Below are positions 31,203 through 39,565 of a DNA stretch of 64,000 nucleotides, piece by piece. This DNA comes from Capnocytophaga bilenii (GTDB lineage Bacteria > Bacteroidota > Bacteroidia > Flavobacteriales > Flavobacteriaceae). The translations under genes were made by a program, and so were the position numbers. The notes below the pieces were generated by a model. That model had not been told where the DNA came from. It did not search any database and saw only the letters and a list, made by a program, of their open reading frames with translations. The stretch lies in assembly GCF_017565765.1 (NCBI RefSeq), contig NZ_JAGDYP010000002.1, forward strand, positions 62,001 to 126,000, written 5' to 3'. Each line of letters starts with the position of its first letter. The first letter of the stretch is position 1.

Positions 31203-33149
31203 CTAATATACTTCTGTGTTGAAGTATACCCTGTATTCCCTGCCGTTTTCTTCTATTAGCGCATAGCCATCAAGTTCGTTTTCTACTTCGTTATAAGAGT
31301 CTTTGTCTAACTTGGTAGTAAGCACAGTGTTAGTATATTGCACAAGGTTAGCAATCCTGATGTTGTGAGGATACACTATTTCCTTCACACGGGCACTGCC
31401 AAAAGCTTCGTTAAAGGTGAGCTGTACTTGGCAAGGAAAGTATTGGTTGTATTTGCTGTAAATTAGAGCTTTCGTTACACGCAATCGTGGGTGCGTACTT
31501 TCAGGCATACGCACTCTTATAGTGCCCTCATATCGCTCTGATTCGGTGTCTACATTCAACAGCCTTACCCAAAATTCATACTCTCCAGCAGGTACTTCAT
31601 CGTTAATTTTATAGGTTACACTTCTATCCCTATCAGCACGCACTTTATCTACAAAAACACGCTTCATGGACTTTTCTAATACCAACATATTCGGTAGACT
31701 TTCGTGCATAAAGTCAAAATTCAAATTCCTACCATAAACGGTTATCTCTTGCCCCTTATCTACTACGTTTCGCGAGATAGAAGTAATCACAGGTTTGTTA
31801 GCCACAAGCACCTCTATAGGCTCTTGCTTGTGATTTACAAAAGGAAATACGTATTCGCGCCCGTTTACTTTTATCACAAAGTAAAAATCGCGCCCACTTT
31901 CTAGGGGAGTACCAGGCAGGTTAGGCATTTCCAAATACTCTACATTGTATTTTCGTATAAAAGGATAATCTACACCATTTTTGCGCAAGAAGAGTTCGTA
32001 TTGGCGCATATCTTTGCCGTATAGGTATACTTGAAAGTCTTCTTTAGGGAATACCAATGTTTTATAAGCTTTCCCACCAGAATACGATTGTACCCCCGCA
32101 AAGTAAGGCAGCCCATTGTTGAGTAATACAAAAGGTTTTTCATTAGGAGTTTTGCCGTCATAGCTTACGTTTAGATAATAGGTACAGCTGTAGTAGGTAC
32201 TGGGAACTTCAGCGGTGATTTTATTGCTTGCCTTGTCTATGCTCACCACTCGCAGAGGATAACTCAGTTGCGGGTTGATCACAGAGGTAATAGTAAGGCT
32301 TATATCCTCTTTTTTGCTCGGCAAGTAGTTCGTTTTTATGATTATCTCGTCTGCCTTTGCACCGTTGTTGTCAATTACGTTCACTTGCGAAATCGCTATA
32401 TAACGAGGTAGTAGCTTGCGTACCACCACTATAAAGTCCCGCTTGTTGCCTTCAGTGTCAGTAACGGTATAGCGCACAGGCTGCGAGAAATCCACTATGC
32501 TATCATCGGCAGGCTGTACCGTAGCGCGCTTGTCTTTCAAACGGATAATAGTACGTAGCCGCTTGATGTTATGTTCGTCGTCTATTTCAAAGGTATAAGT
32601 AGTAATACCCCCTGCAGTAGCTTTTGTACCAGTAAAATAATGACGCTCGTCTTCGGTGCTAAGTGAAAAGTGCTCCACTTCGGTAGAAGTATCAATCTTT
32701 ACGGTAGCGTAATATTCCTTTTTGCTGCCATCTTCAGCCGTAACCGTATACGTTACAGGCGGATGCATAAAATTCACCTCTTGTAATGAATACGGACTTA
32801 CATCTGCCTTTGGCGACACTTCTACCATAGGTTTGAGTCCCGTCCAATACTTTTCAGCATTTACAGGCACTACTACTGTAATGTTCGTACCGCTAATAGT
32901 ACCAGCAATCTCACCATACTGACCAAAGTGTATTTTAAAGCTAAGAATATCTTTTTCGCTACTCAGCTGCGTAGTCCCCGATTGTGTAGTGGGGGTAGTA
33001 GTTCCCGTTTGAGTAGTAGAGGTAACTTGTCCCGTCTGTGTAGTAGGCGATGAGGTATTAGCAGGTGTAGGATCTGGCGTTTCCTCTTTGTTACAAGCGA
33101 TAAAGATTACAAATATCGCCAATAAAATAGTTAAAAGTTTTCTTTTCAT
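31203..33149 (-). CDS. Large surface lipoprotein with Thr/Gln/Gly linker and IPT/TIG-like domains
   Basis: 648 aa. Lipobox FIAC followed by NKEE, which fits the C-x-K-(D/E)-(D/E) surface-export signal of Capnocytophaga. A low-complexity linker (SPTTQTGQVTSTTQTGTTTP) spans residues ~30-65. Then come beta-sandwich repeats with YTVTAEDGSKKEYYATVKI and YTVTDTEGNKRDFIVVVRK, the pattern of DUF5018-like domains in Bacteroidota surface proteins, and later IPT/TIG-like sequence (KPVITSISRNVVDKGQEITVYGRNL). It is probably exposed on the cell surface. It follows the PIN-domain gene by 14 bp. Confidence 0.7.
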   Translation of the reverse strand: MKRKLLTILLAIFVIFIACNKEETPDPTPANTSSPTTQTGQVTSTTQTGTTTPTTQSGTTQLSSEKDILSFKIHFGQYGEIAGTISGTNITVVVPVNAEKYWTGLKPMVEVSPKADVSPYSLQEVNFMHPPVTYTVTAEDGSKKEYYATVKIDTSTEVEHFSLSTEDERHYFTGTKATAGGITTYTFEIDDEHNIKRLRTIIRLKDKRATVQPADDSIVDFSQPVRYTVTDTEGNKRDFIVVVRKLLPRYIAISQVNVIDNNGAKADEIIIKTNYLPSKKEDISLTITSVINPQLSYPLRVVSIDKASNKITAEVPSTYYSCTYYLNVSYDGKTPNEKPFVLLNNGLPYFAGVQSYSGGKAYKTLVFPKEDFQVYLYGKDMRQYELFLRKNGVDYPFIRKYNVEYLEMPNLPGTPLESGRDFYFVIKVNGREYVFPFVNHKQEPIEVLVANKPVITSISRNVVDKGQEITVYGRNLNFDFMHESLPNMLVLEKSMKRVFVDKVRADRDRSVTYKINDEVPAGEYEFWVRLLNVDTESERYEGTIRVRMPESTHPRLRVTKALIYSKYNQYFPCQVQLTFNEAFGSARVKEIVYPHNIRIANLVQYTNTVLTTKLDKDSYNEVENELDGYALIEENGREYRVYFNTEVY

Positions 33150-33163
33150 ATTTTTCTTTTTAT

Positions 33164-33601
33164 TTATCTTGGATTATGAATTACTTTAGCCCCTTGCGCT
33201 TCATAAAAAGGGAATTTATCATCACACGAAATGAGTGGCATTCCTACCCCAATAGAATGCCCAATGATAGCAAGGTCATTAGGGTCGTTATGGTTAGAAA
33301 CAAACTTTAATCGAGCTGCTATCAAAGCATCTTTCTCCTCAAATGGGAGTATATTAATGATGGGAAGTTCTTTTAGAATGTGCTTAATTATTTTCTCACC
33401 ATCATCAAACTTTTCACTTTCATAATCTACTCCATCAATTCTTCTCTTACGGCATAATTGGGCTATTTCTAACAGAGAAATAGTACTTACATAAAAAGAA
33501 TTAGCCTCATCGGTCAGTATTGTTTTTATACTATCTGTAATCTCTTTTCTTCTGCCCTGAAATAAGATAAGTACGATGTTAGTGTCAAAAAAGTACTTCA
33601 T
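33164..33601 (-). CDS. PIN-domain ribonuclease, VapC-like toxin
   Basis: 145 aa from the ATG at 33601, which overlaps the upstream stop by 4 bp (ATGA). The PIN fold is shown by MKYFFDTNIVLILFQG (first catalytic Asp), STISLLEIAQLC (Glu), and NDPNDLAIIGHSI followed by LISCDDKFPF, giving the last acidic residues. VapC toxins cleave specific tRNA or rRNA sites and are neutralised by the upstream partner. Translational coupling to the 33598-33804 gene supports a toxin-antitoxin pair. Confidence 0.85.
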   Translation of the reverse strand: MKYFFDTNIVLILFQGRRKEITDSIKTILTDEANSFYVSTISLLEIAQLCRKRRIDGVDYESEKFDDGEKIIKHILKELPIINILPFEEKDALIAARLKFVSNHNDPNDLAIIGHSIGVGMPLISCDDKFPFYEAQGAKVIHNPR

Positions 33602-33804
33602 AACTTTTCTTCCTGCATTAATCGCGTCCACATATTAGGACCAAAAACCAAATCTTCATCTAAAACCCTAATCAAAGGTTTTTTTTCAAATTTCAAAACG
33701 TAATCCCACATCGTCATTTTTTTCTCAGGGGTCTCGTTTTCGGCTGTTGTTACTTTATTTTCAACAGCTTCTTCTTTTTTTTCAACAAGTGTCTCCATAA
33801 TCAT
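33598..33804 (-). CDS. Putative antitoxin partner of the PIN toxin
   Basis: About 68 aa from the ATG at 33804 or 66 aa from 33798; the longer frame to 33849 is excluded because it would start upstream of the promoter's -7 box. The N-terminal half is Glu/Lys-rich and likely unstructured (VEKKEEAVENKVTTAENETP). The C-terminal half (MTMWDYVLKFEKKPLIRVLDEDLVFGPNMW) could wrap the toxin. No recognisable DNA-binding domain is seen, unlike standard VapB. Identity as antitoxin rests on position and the 4-bp overlap. Confidence 0.6.
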   Translation of the reverse strand: MIMETLVEKKEEAVENKVTTAENETPEKKMTMWDYVLKFEKKPLIRVLDEDLVFGPNMWTRLMQEEKL

Positions 33805-33826
33805 TGAGTATTTTTCATTCTTACTG

Positions 33827-33857
33827 CAAAGATACAAAATAATTGCCATAATACAAA
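33827..33857 (-). promoter_or_regulatory. Promoter of the toxin-antitoxin/envelope operon
   Basis: Minus strand TTTG (33854-33857), 19 bp, TATCTTTG (33827-33834), then CAGTAA. With only 14 bp between the PIN gene and the surface lipoprotein, this promoter probably drives the whole run to 28788. Confidence 0.65.
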
Positions 33858-33869
33858 AAAATAAGGTGT

Positions 33870-34161
33870 CCGAAAAGTTTTTAAAAGTATGATTACATAT
33901 TGCCCGAAAAGTTTTAAATAGTACAACCGCAACATCTCCCCCCTTTTTGAAGGAAGTCCGCGAGCTGGCGCAGCGGAGTATGTGTTAAGGGGGGGATGTT
34001 AATAATCAGTTACAAAAATACTTTATCTATTAATAAGCTTGTTTTAAGCTGAAATGAAACTTTTTGGACAATCTCTTGATTATATTGATAATCAATCACT
34101 TTTATTCATATTGTAGGGGCGATTTGCAATTCGCCCTCACAAAAAAACTTTTCGGACACCC
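33870..34161. repeat. Nested dispersed hairpin repeats
   Basis: Outer inverted ends GGTGTCCGAAAAGTTTTT (from 33870) and AAAAAAACTTTTCGGACACC (to 34160). Inside, a second pair GCCCGAAAAGTTTT (33902) and AAACTTTTTGGACAATC (to 34074) encloses CATCTCCCCCC...GGGGGGATG and AATAAGCTTGTTTTAAGCT. Between the inner and outer right ends lies ATAATCAATCACTTTTATTC and GGGCGATTTGCAATTCGCCC (34117-34136). The core is interrupted by AAGTCCGCGAGCTGGCGCAG and following bases, a stretch recalling the 9.9-15.5 kb hairpin. The ~400-bp gap (33805-34204) holds no gene beyond the promoter described. Confidence 0.75.
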
Positions 34162-34204
34162 GCTGCGTACTATTACAGTACTTTTATTTTTTTATATTGC
34201 TTGG

Positions 34205-35602
34205 TTATTTCACACCGTGCATCATCTGTTGTAGCTTCTTGTTTAGCAAGATCATTACCAATCCACAAAGAATTACAAATGCCGAAATAGCAGTAAAGAT
34301 AACACTTGCACCTAATTTTTCTACATATGAAGCAATGAAACCTCCTGCTGCATTAGCAAAAAATGCCGCTGTCATCCACACACCCATTAGCAAGCCTGCC
34401 AATTTTGGCGGTGAAAGTTTCGTAACAATAGAAAGCCCTACGGGCGATAGGCATAGCTCACCTATAGTGTGTATTAAGTAAGTGAGTACCAGCCACGCAA
34501 GACTCGCTTTTACGGCTACATCAGTAGGGTCATTACCTATAGAGCCTCCGCGTTCGTATACAGCTCCCAGCATAAAGAAGAACCCTACCCCCAAAAGAAT
34601 CATACCCATACCCATCTTGAAAGGCGTAGTGAGCGTTTGCCCAAACTTGCTGCTCCAAATACTTGAAAACACAGGTGCTAATAACACTATAAACAGCGGA
34701 TTCACCGATTGGAACCAAGCTGTAGGAATTTCATACCCCAATACATTCCTATTGATATAGTTATCAGTGTATAACGTAAGTGAAGACCCTGCTTGTTCAA
34801 AGCCTGCAAAAAAGAATATCGCAAAGAAGAAATACACAAAAATTACCACAATACGTTCTTTTTCTTCTTTAGTAAGTGGTCTGTGAGCTTCAGCTTCCGA
34901 TACATTAGCTGTTTTCTTTCCTCCTTTAGGATGCAAACCTAAGTCGCCTAAATATTTTTGAGCAAATAGAATAAATATCACTTCACTCACAAGCATTCCC
35001 ACAGCTGCTGCCGCAAATCCGTATTTATAACCATACGATATTATCACCTCGCCCGTTTCGGGATTAGTAACGTTGCTCGCAAAGATGTTATCAGTAAGCA
35101 ACCCTGTAAGTAGCGGAGCCAAGAAAGCCCCAAGGTTGATACCCATATAGAAGATAGAAAATGCCGAATCTAAACGCTTATCACCAGGCTCGTAAAGTCC
35201 ACCTACAAGTGCCGAAATATTAGGCTTGAAGAACCCATTACCAATAATCAGCAGGAACAGACCTAAGTAAAGCCCAAAATGAGAATGTATCGCAAAGAGC
35301 GTAGCCTCTCCCAAGAACATTATAAAGCCCCCTAACAATACCGATTTTCGCTGACCTAAGAAGTTATCAGCTATCCATCCACCTATCAGTGGCGTAAAAT
35401 AAGTAAGACCTGTGGCAAATCCATAAATAAGTGAGGCAAACTGAGGGTCAAAAGCCAAACCACCCTCCAGCCACGTCTTGGTAAGGTATAGCATTAGGAT
35501 ACCACGCATTCCGTAGTAGCTAAAACGCTCCCACATCCCAGTCAAAAAGACTAAATAAAGCCCTTTGGGATGCTTCTTTTTCTCATTTGTTACATTTTCC
35601 AT
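34205..35602 (-). CDS. Proton-dependent oligopeptide transporter (POT/PTR family)
   Basis: 465 aa inner-membrane protein of the MFS type with about 12-14 membrane segments. POT signatures: TGMWERFSYYGMRGIL in TM1 (the ERFxYYG motif), GGWIADNFLGQRKSVLLG after TM2, and GNGFFKPNISALVGGLY followed by DSAFSIFYMGINLGAFLAPL (the PTR2 motifs FYxxINxGA). It imports di- and tripeptides with protons. It lies directly downstream of the DPP IV gene on the same strand (61-bp gap), which releases dipeptides, so the two probably work together. Confidence 0.95.
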   Translation of the reverse strand: MENVTNEKKKHPKGLYLVFLTGMWERFSYYGMRGILMLYLTKTWLEGGLAFDPQFASLIYGFATGLTYFTPLIGGWIADNFLGQRKSVLLGGFIMFLGEATLFAIHSHFGLYLGLFLLIIGNGFFKPNISALVGGLYEPGDKRLDSAFSIFYMGINLGAFLAPLLTGLLTDNIFASNVTNPETGEVIISYGYKYGFAAAAVGMLVSEVIFILFAQKYLGDLGLHPKGGKKTANVSEAEAHRPLTKEEKERIVVIFVYFFFAIFFFAGFEQAGSSLTLYTDNYINRNVLGYEIPTAWFQSVNPLFIVLLAPVFSSIWSSKFGQTLTTPFKMGMGMILLGVGFFFMLGAVYERGGSIGNDPTDVAVKASLAWLVLTYLIHTIGELCLSPVGLSIVTKLSPPKLAGLLMGVWMTAAFFANAAGGFIASYVEKLGASVIFTAISAFVILCGLVMILLNKKLQQMMHGVK

Positions 35603-35663
35603 CGTTTATAAATCTATTTTAATTAATTTTATTTGTTAATCATATTCCCAATTCCCTAATTTG

Positions 35664-37823
35664 CTAATTTCCCATCGCCTCTTCCCAAAACCGTGTCATT
35701 TGCTGGTATAGCAGCCAGCGCGTATTGCCCGTATAATCGTAAATGCCGTGATTTTTATCAGGGTAGATACGCCAGTCAAACGTTTTTTGTTCTCCAATAA
35801 GCGTGTTTATCAGTACCATAGCATTTTGCACGTGTACGTTATCATCGGCACTGCCGTGTATCAGTAAGTATTTACCCTTAAGTTTGGCAGCGTGTGTAAT
35901 AGGCGAATTGTCGTCATAACCTGCCGCATTTTCTTGTGGTGTACGCATAAAACGCTCTGTATAGATAGTATCGTAAAAACGCCAATTGGTAACAGGAGCT
36001 ACCGCTACGGCAGCCTTAAATATATCACCGTGCTGGAATAAGCAGTTAGACGACATAAAGCCCCCAAAGCTCCAGCCCCAAATACCTATGCGCGAAGCAT
36101 CTACATAAGGATAGCCCCCCACAATTTTAGCCGCTTCCGCTTGGTCTTCCACCTCGTATTTGCCTAATTGTTGGTAAGTGCATTTCTTGAAGTCAGCTCC
36201 TTTGAAGCCCGTACCGCGCCCATCTACGCACATCACTATATAACCGCGTTGGGTGAGCATACTATGCCAAAAATCATCATTTCCCCACCATTTGTTAGCC
36301 ACCTGTTGCGACCCTGGTCCCGAATATTGGTAAAACAACACAGGGTAACGCTTGTGAGCATCAAAGTCTACCGGCTTTATCATATAAGCATTCAGGGTAG
36401 CCTTGCTTGTTTTTAGTTCAAAAAACTCCTTTTTGGGGAGGTTATATGCCTTTAGCTGTTCCGCATAAGCCTTATTGTCAATAATGTTATGTTGCACTTG
36501 CGCCGTTTTGCTATCTCTCAGCACGTATTGTGGTGGCGTTTGTGCATCCGAAAAACTATGGATATACCACTTGTAATCGCTGCTAAAAGTAGCCCCATTA
36601 GTACCTGCTGCTGCCGATAAGGCTCTTTTGCCCTTGCCGTTTAGCCCTACCGCATAAACGCCTCTATTTATAGATCCGTTTTCGGTAGATTGATAGTATA
36701 ATTCCTTGCTGGTAGTGTCATAACCGTAAAAATCGGTTACCTCCCACGACCCTTTGGTAAGCTGGGTTAGCAATTTGCCTTCAGAGTTGTAATGGTACAA
36801 ATGCCTATAACCATCGCGTTCCGATAATCTTATAAATCCCCCGTCTTCCAAAAATGTTATAGGAGTATCTTCTATTTCCACATAAGTCTTGCTTTTTTCT
36901 TGCAACAGCAGGGTGGTACTTCCAGTAGTCCCTATTCGTAGCAGCTGCCAGTCATTTTGGTGCCTGTTGAGTGTCTGCACTACAAAATTCCCTTTTTTAT
37001 CGGCTTGCAAACGCGGAATATAATAAGCCGATATGGGCGATACAAGCGTTTTACCACTTGCCACATCGTATAAATGCAAGCTCACTACCGAATTAGCCTC
37101 CCCTGCCTTAGGATATTTAAAACGATCTTGGGTAGGATATAACCCATCGCCATATAAATCCATAGAAAATTCAGGCACTTGTTGTTCGTCTGAGCGCACA
37201 AAAGCCAATGTACTACCATCAGCACTCCATTCAAAGAGGCGCACCACCCCAAATTCCTCTTCGTATACCCAGTCGGCAGTACCATTGATGATTTTGTTTT
37301 TAGCGCCATCAAAAGTAATTTGTCGTTCCTCTTTAGTAGCTATGTTGTAGTAATAGAGGTTGTTAGCGTGAGCATAGGCTAAGCGTTTTCCATCGGGGGA
37401 AAAGTGCGGTTCGGTAATTTTTTTGTTGCTGATACGTTGTAGTGTTTTGTTTTTGAGGTTGTATAAGTAATAATCGGCTACAAATGAATGACGGTAAATG
37501 TACTCGCTGTTGGTAGCAATCAGCAGAGTAGTTTCATCAGGTGAAAAACTATAGTCGTCTATGCGTTGTATTTCTTGGTTCGCAGCATAAAGCCTACCCA
37601 CTTTTTTAAGAGAGGCAAAATCGTATAAGTTGATTTCTTGCAGATTATTTTGATTGTATTCCAAAATAGTATATTCAGCACTATGGTTCAGTGCCTTAAG
37701 ACTGCGAAGGCGTTCAGGATAGAAAGTCCCCTCCTTCCATATATTTTCTAAAGTAATTTGTTGCGCTTGTTGCGCCTGCAAGTAAAACCCACAAAGAGTG
37801 AGTACAATAAATAGAAACCGCAT
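35664..37823 (-). CDS. Dipeptidyl peptidase IV (S9B)
   Basis: 719 aa from the ATG at 37823 (MRFLFIVLTLCGFYLQAQQ signal peptide). An N-terminal beta-propeller (about 40-480) contains the DPP IV Glu motif DWVYEEEFGV, whose Glu pair binds the substrate N-terminus. The C-terminal alpha/beta-hydrolase domain has the nucleophile in GIWGWSFGGFMSS, the Asp in HGSADDNVHVQNA and the His in PDKNHGIYDYTG. It removes X-Pro or X-Ala dipeptides from oligopeptides in the periplasm or on the surface. Its neighbour is a dipeptide transporter. Confidence 0.95.
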   Translation of the reverse strand: MRFLFIVLTLCGFYLQAQQAQQITLENIWKEGTFYPERLRSLKALNHSAEYTILEYNQNNLQEINLYDFASLKKVGRLYAANQEIQRIDDYSFSPDETTLLIATNSEYIYRHSFVADYYLYNLKNKTLQRISNKKITEPHFSPDGKRLAYAHANNLYYYNIATKEERQITFDGAKNKIINGTADWVYEEEFGVVRLFEWSADGSTLAFVRSDEQQVPEFSMDLYGDGLYPTQDRFKYPKAGEANSVVSLHLYDVASGKTLVSPISAYYIPRLQADKKGNFVVQTLNRHQNDWQLLRIGTTGSTTLLLQEKSKTYVEIEDTPITFLEDGGFIRLSERDGYRHLYHYNSEGKLLTQLTKGSWEVTDFYGYDTTSKELYYQSTENGSINRGVYAVGLNGKGKRALSAAAGTNGATFSSDYKWYIHSFSDAQTPPQYVLRDSKTAQVQHNIIDNKAYAEQLKAYNLPKKEFFELKTSKATLNAYMIKPVDFDAHKRYPVLFYQYSGPGSQQVANKWWGNDDFWHSMLTQRGYIVMCVDGRGTGFKGADFKKCTYQQLGKYEVEDQAEAAKIVGGYPYVDASRIGIWGWSFGGFMSSNCLFQHGDIFKAAVAVAPVTNWRFYDTIYTERFMRTPQENAAGYDDNSPITHAAKLKGKYLLIHGSADDNVHVQNAMVLINTLIGEQKTFDWRIYPDKNHGIYDYTGNTRWLLYQQMTRFWEEAMGN

Positions 37824-37989
37824 AAAATACAAGTAATTTAGCTACAATAATTGCATATAGTGCGCAATATTATGAAATATTTTTAATATAATCGTAATAA
37901 AATCCGATTTATTTTCTTTGATTTTTCTTAATATATTGATTATCAGCAAGAAATAGTCATTAATCCAAAGCCATTAGCTTGCACCACAC

Positions 37990-38078
37990 ACTTTGGCAAA
38001 CTTTCAGAGTTTGACAAAGTTAATTGCTCTGATAATCAATCACATTGTAGGGGCGATTGGCAAATCGCCCTCACAAAA
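37990..38078. repeat. Composite hairpin repeat, copy 1
   Basis: ACTTTGGCAAACTTTCAGAG plus TTTGACAAAGT (37990-38020, 13-bp arms with one mismatch), then CTGATAATCAATCAC, then TGTAGGGGCGATTGGCAAATCGCCCTCACAAAA with the perfect hairpin GGGCGATT/AATCGCCC (38051-38070). Copies follow at 38136-38243 and 39608-39713. The 535-bp gap 37824-38358 is filled by these repeats and two terminators and holds no gene. Confidence 0.8.
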
Positions 38079-38087
38079 CACAAAAAA

Positions 38088-38111
38088 AGAGACTACCCGA
38101 AGGCAATCTCT
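38088..38111. terminator. Bidirectional terminator with UUCG loop on the minus strand
   Basis: Minus strand AGAGATTGCC-TTCG-GGTAGTCTCT followed by a run of T; 10-bp stem with two G-T pairs and a TTCG tetraloop. The plus strand also ends in a T-run. It lies between two composite repeats upstream of DPP IV. Confidence 0.7.
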
Positions 38112-38135
38112 TTTTATGTTACAATTCCACCACGC

Positions 38136-38243
38136 ACTTTGGCAAACTTTTCAGAGTTTGCCAAAGTTTATAATCGCTCTGATAATCAATCGCTTTTATT
38201 CACATTGTAGGGGCGATTGGCAAATCGCCCTCACAAAACAAAA
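38136..38243. repeat. Composite hairpin repeat, copy 2
   Basis: ACTTTGGCAAACT...AGTTTGCCAAAGT (38136-38167, perfect 13-bp arms), then CTGATAATCAATCGC, TTTTATTCACATTGTAGG and the hairpin GGGCGATTGGCAAATCGCCC (38211-38230), CTCACAAAACAAAACTTTTT. Compared with the copy at 39610, both arms changed together (G-C here, T-A there). Confidence 0.8.
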
Positions 38244-38274
38244 CTTTTTGCTCCCCCTCTGAGCCGCACAAACA

Positions 38275-38321
38275 TAAAAAAAGAGGCTGCCAGAAAGGTT
38301 TTGTTTCTGGCAGCCTCTTTT
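38275..38321 (-). terminator. Strong terminator of the Thr/Gln/Gly lipoprotein gene
   Basis: AAAGAGGCTGCCAGAAA (38280-38296), 7-nt loop, TTTCTGGCAGCCTCTTT (38304-38320). It has A-runs and T-runs on both sides, 38 bp past the lipoprotein stop on the minus strand. Confidence 0.85.
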
Positions 38322-38358
38322 CATTAGCCTTTCTTAATTGTTTAGATTGAGGTATATA

Positions 38359-39390
38359 CTAAAGAGTAAAATCAAAAGTATGTGTCTTACTTTGGCAGTT
38401 TAGTTGGCAAGCATAGTATTTATTCACTTCTTTGCCATCAACAAAAAGATGCGCATCGTAAATACCCAAAGTCAAGCCTTTCACTACCTTGCTTTCACCC
38501 GCATTTAGTTGGTATTCCTTGCCGCTCATTTTCACTACACAAGCTTTGCCTGTATTGTTTTTCAAGGTAATTTCACCACGTTCAGCTACTGTAAATTTCA
38601 CTGTAAATTTACCACCATCTTTAGTTTTTATAGTGCCTTTTGCTTCGCTGCCACAAGGCATCTTTGCCACGTATGCAAAGTCAGTATTATCTTTAAGCAC
38701 AAAGGTAGCTACTCCTTTTTCGTTGGTAGGACGTGTTTGCTCGTCTACTGTAATTGTAGCATCTTTCACAGGTTTGTTTTCGCTGTCTACCGCTGTAAAT
38801 GATACCTGTACTTTGGTAGCCAAGGCAATAGTACCTTCTTTAGGTTTGCCGTCCAAGGTCAAAGCAATTTCCTGTACAAAAGGTTCTTCAGCAGTTACCA
38901 CAAAAAAGTAGTAATCAGGAATATTTTCGTTACGTTTAAAGGTAAAAGTAACCATACCTTGTGCATCAGTAGTGCCTATGAGCGATACACTACCCTCAAA
39001 AGCAGGATTTTGTCCCTGCCAGTTGGCTATTTCAGTTTTAACCCCTTGGAAAGCCAAGTCTCCAGCAATGCCATACACTTTCCTGTCTGCCAAAGGCTTA
39101 CCTCCTTCGGTAACCTTTATTTTTACCACCTGTTGGGCAGGCTGAGCAGGTTGGGTAGTACCTGTTTGTGTGGTACCTGTTTGGGTAGTAGGCGTTTGTG
39201 TAGTCGTACCCGATTGTGTAGTGCCTGTTTGCGTAGTACCTGTTTGGGTAGTACCCGTTTGTGTAGTAGGAGTCTGGGTTGTAGTGCCCGTATTAGGCTT
39301 TTCAGGGGTAGGGGTGTCGTCTTTAGAACATCCCAATACAAAAAGAACGGTTAGGCACATTAGTGCCAAAATAGAATAAAAACTTTTCAT
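38359..39390 (-). CDS. Surface lipoprotein with TQTGT linker and Ig-like domains
   Basis: 343 aa. Lipobox VLGC then SKDD, matching the Capnocytophaga surface-export signal. Residues ~30-85 are a low-complexity linker built of GTTQT/TTQTG units encoded by a 15-bp repeat. The rest is beta-rich: VKIKVTEGGKPLADRKVYGI, TTDAQGMVTFTFKRN and FTAVDSENKPVKDATITVDEQ...NEKGVATFVLKD, which resemble bacterial Ig-like/carboxypeptidase-regulatory domains, and an ending GSEAKGTIKTKDGGKFTVKF. It is probably a surface protein or adhesin-like factor. The related linker in the 31203-33149 lipoprotein suggests the two are of a kind. Confidence 0.7.
   Translation of the reverse strand: MKSFYSILALMCLTVLFVLGCSKDDTPTPEKPNTGTTTQTPTTQTGTTQTGTTQTGTTQSGTTTQTPTTQTGTTQTGTTQPAQPAQQVVKIKVTEGGKPLADRKVYGIAGDLAFQGVKTEIANWQGQNPAFEGSVSLIGTTDAQGMVTFTFKRNENIPDYYFFVVTAEEPFVQEIALTLDGKPKEGTIALATKVQVSFTAVDSENKPVKDATITVDEQTRPTNEKGVATFVLKDNTDFAYVAKMPCGSEAKGTIKTKDGGKFTVKFTVAERGEITLKNNTGKACVVKMSGKEYQLNAGESKVVKGLTLGIYDAHLFVDGKEVNKYYACQLNCQSKTHTFDFTL
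39156..39290. repeat. 15-bp coding minisatellite (Thr/Gln/Gly linker)
   Basis: Runs of GTAGTACCTGTTTGG and close variants repeat about nine times on the plus strand, encoding TTQTG pentads on the minus strand. Length change by multiples of 15 bp would keep frame, so linker length may vary between strains. Confidence 0.75.
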
Positions 39391-39458
39391 TGTATGAATA
39401 ATAATTGATTAATTTTCAGTTTTATAACGTTAGTCGTAGTCTTTTTGTTTTTACACTA

Positions 39459-39466
39459 CAAAAGTA
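39459..39466 (-). promoter_or_regulatory. -7 box of the TQTGT lipoprotein gene
   Basis: TACTTTTG on the minus strand, 68 bp before the ATG. Confidence 0.45.
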
Positions 39467-39565
39467 ATACATTTTTTAATACCCACCAAGAAAAATCTTA
39501 ACTTTTTTTATAATTTCTTTAGCAGGCTTTAATTTTTTGTGTGTTGGTATAGATAAATTACAAAA

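Noticed and set aside
37993-38262. 89-codon plus-strand open frame with an internal duplication
   Set aside because: It is formed by two copies of the composite hairpin repeat and terminators; not a gene.
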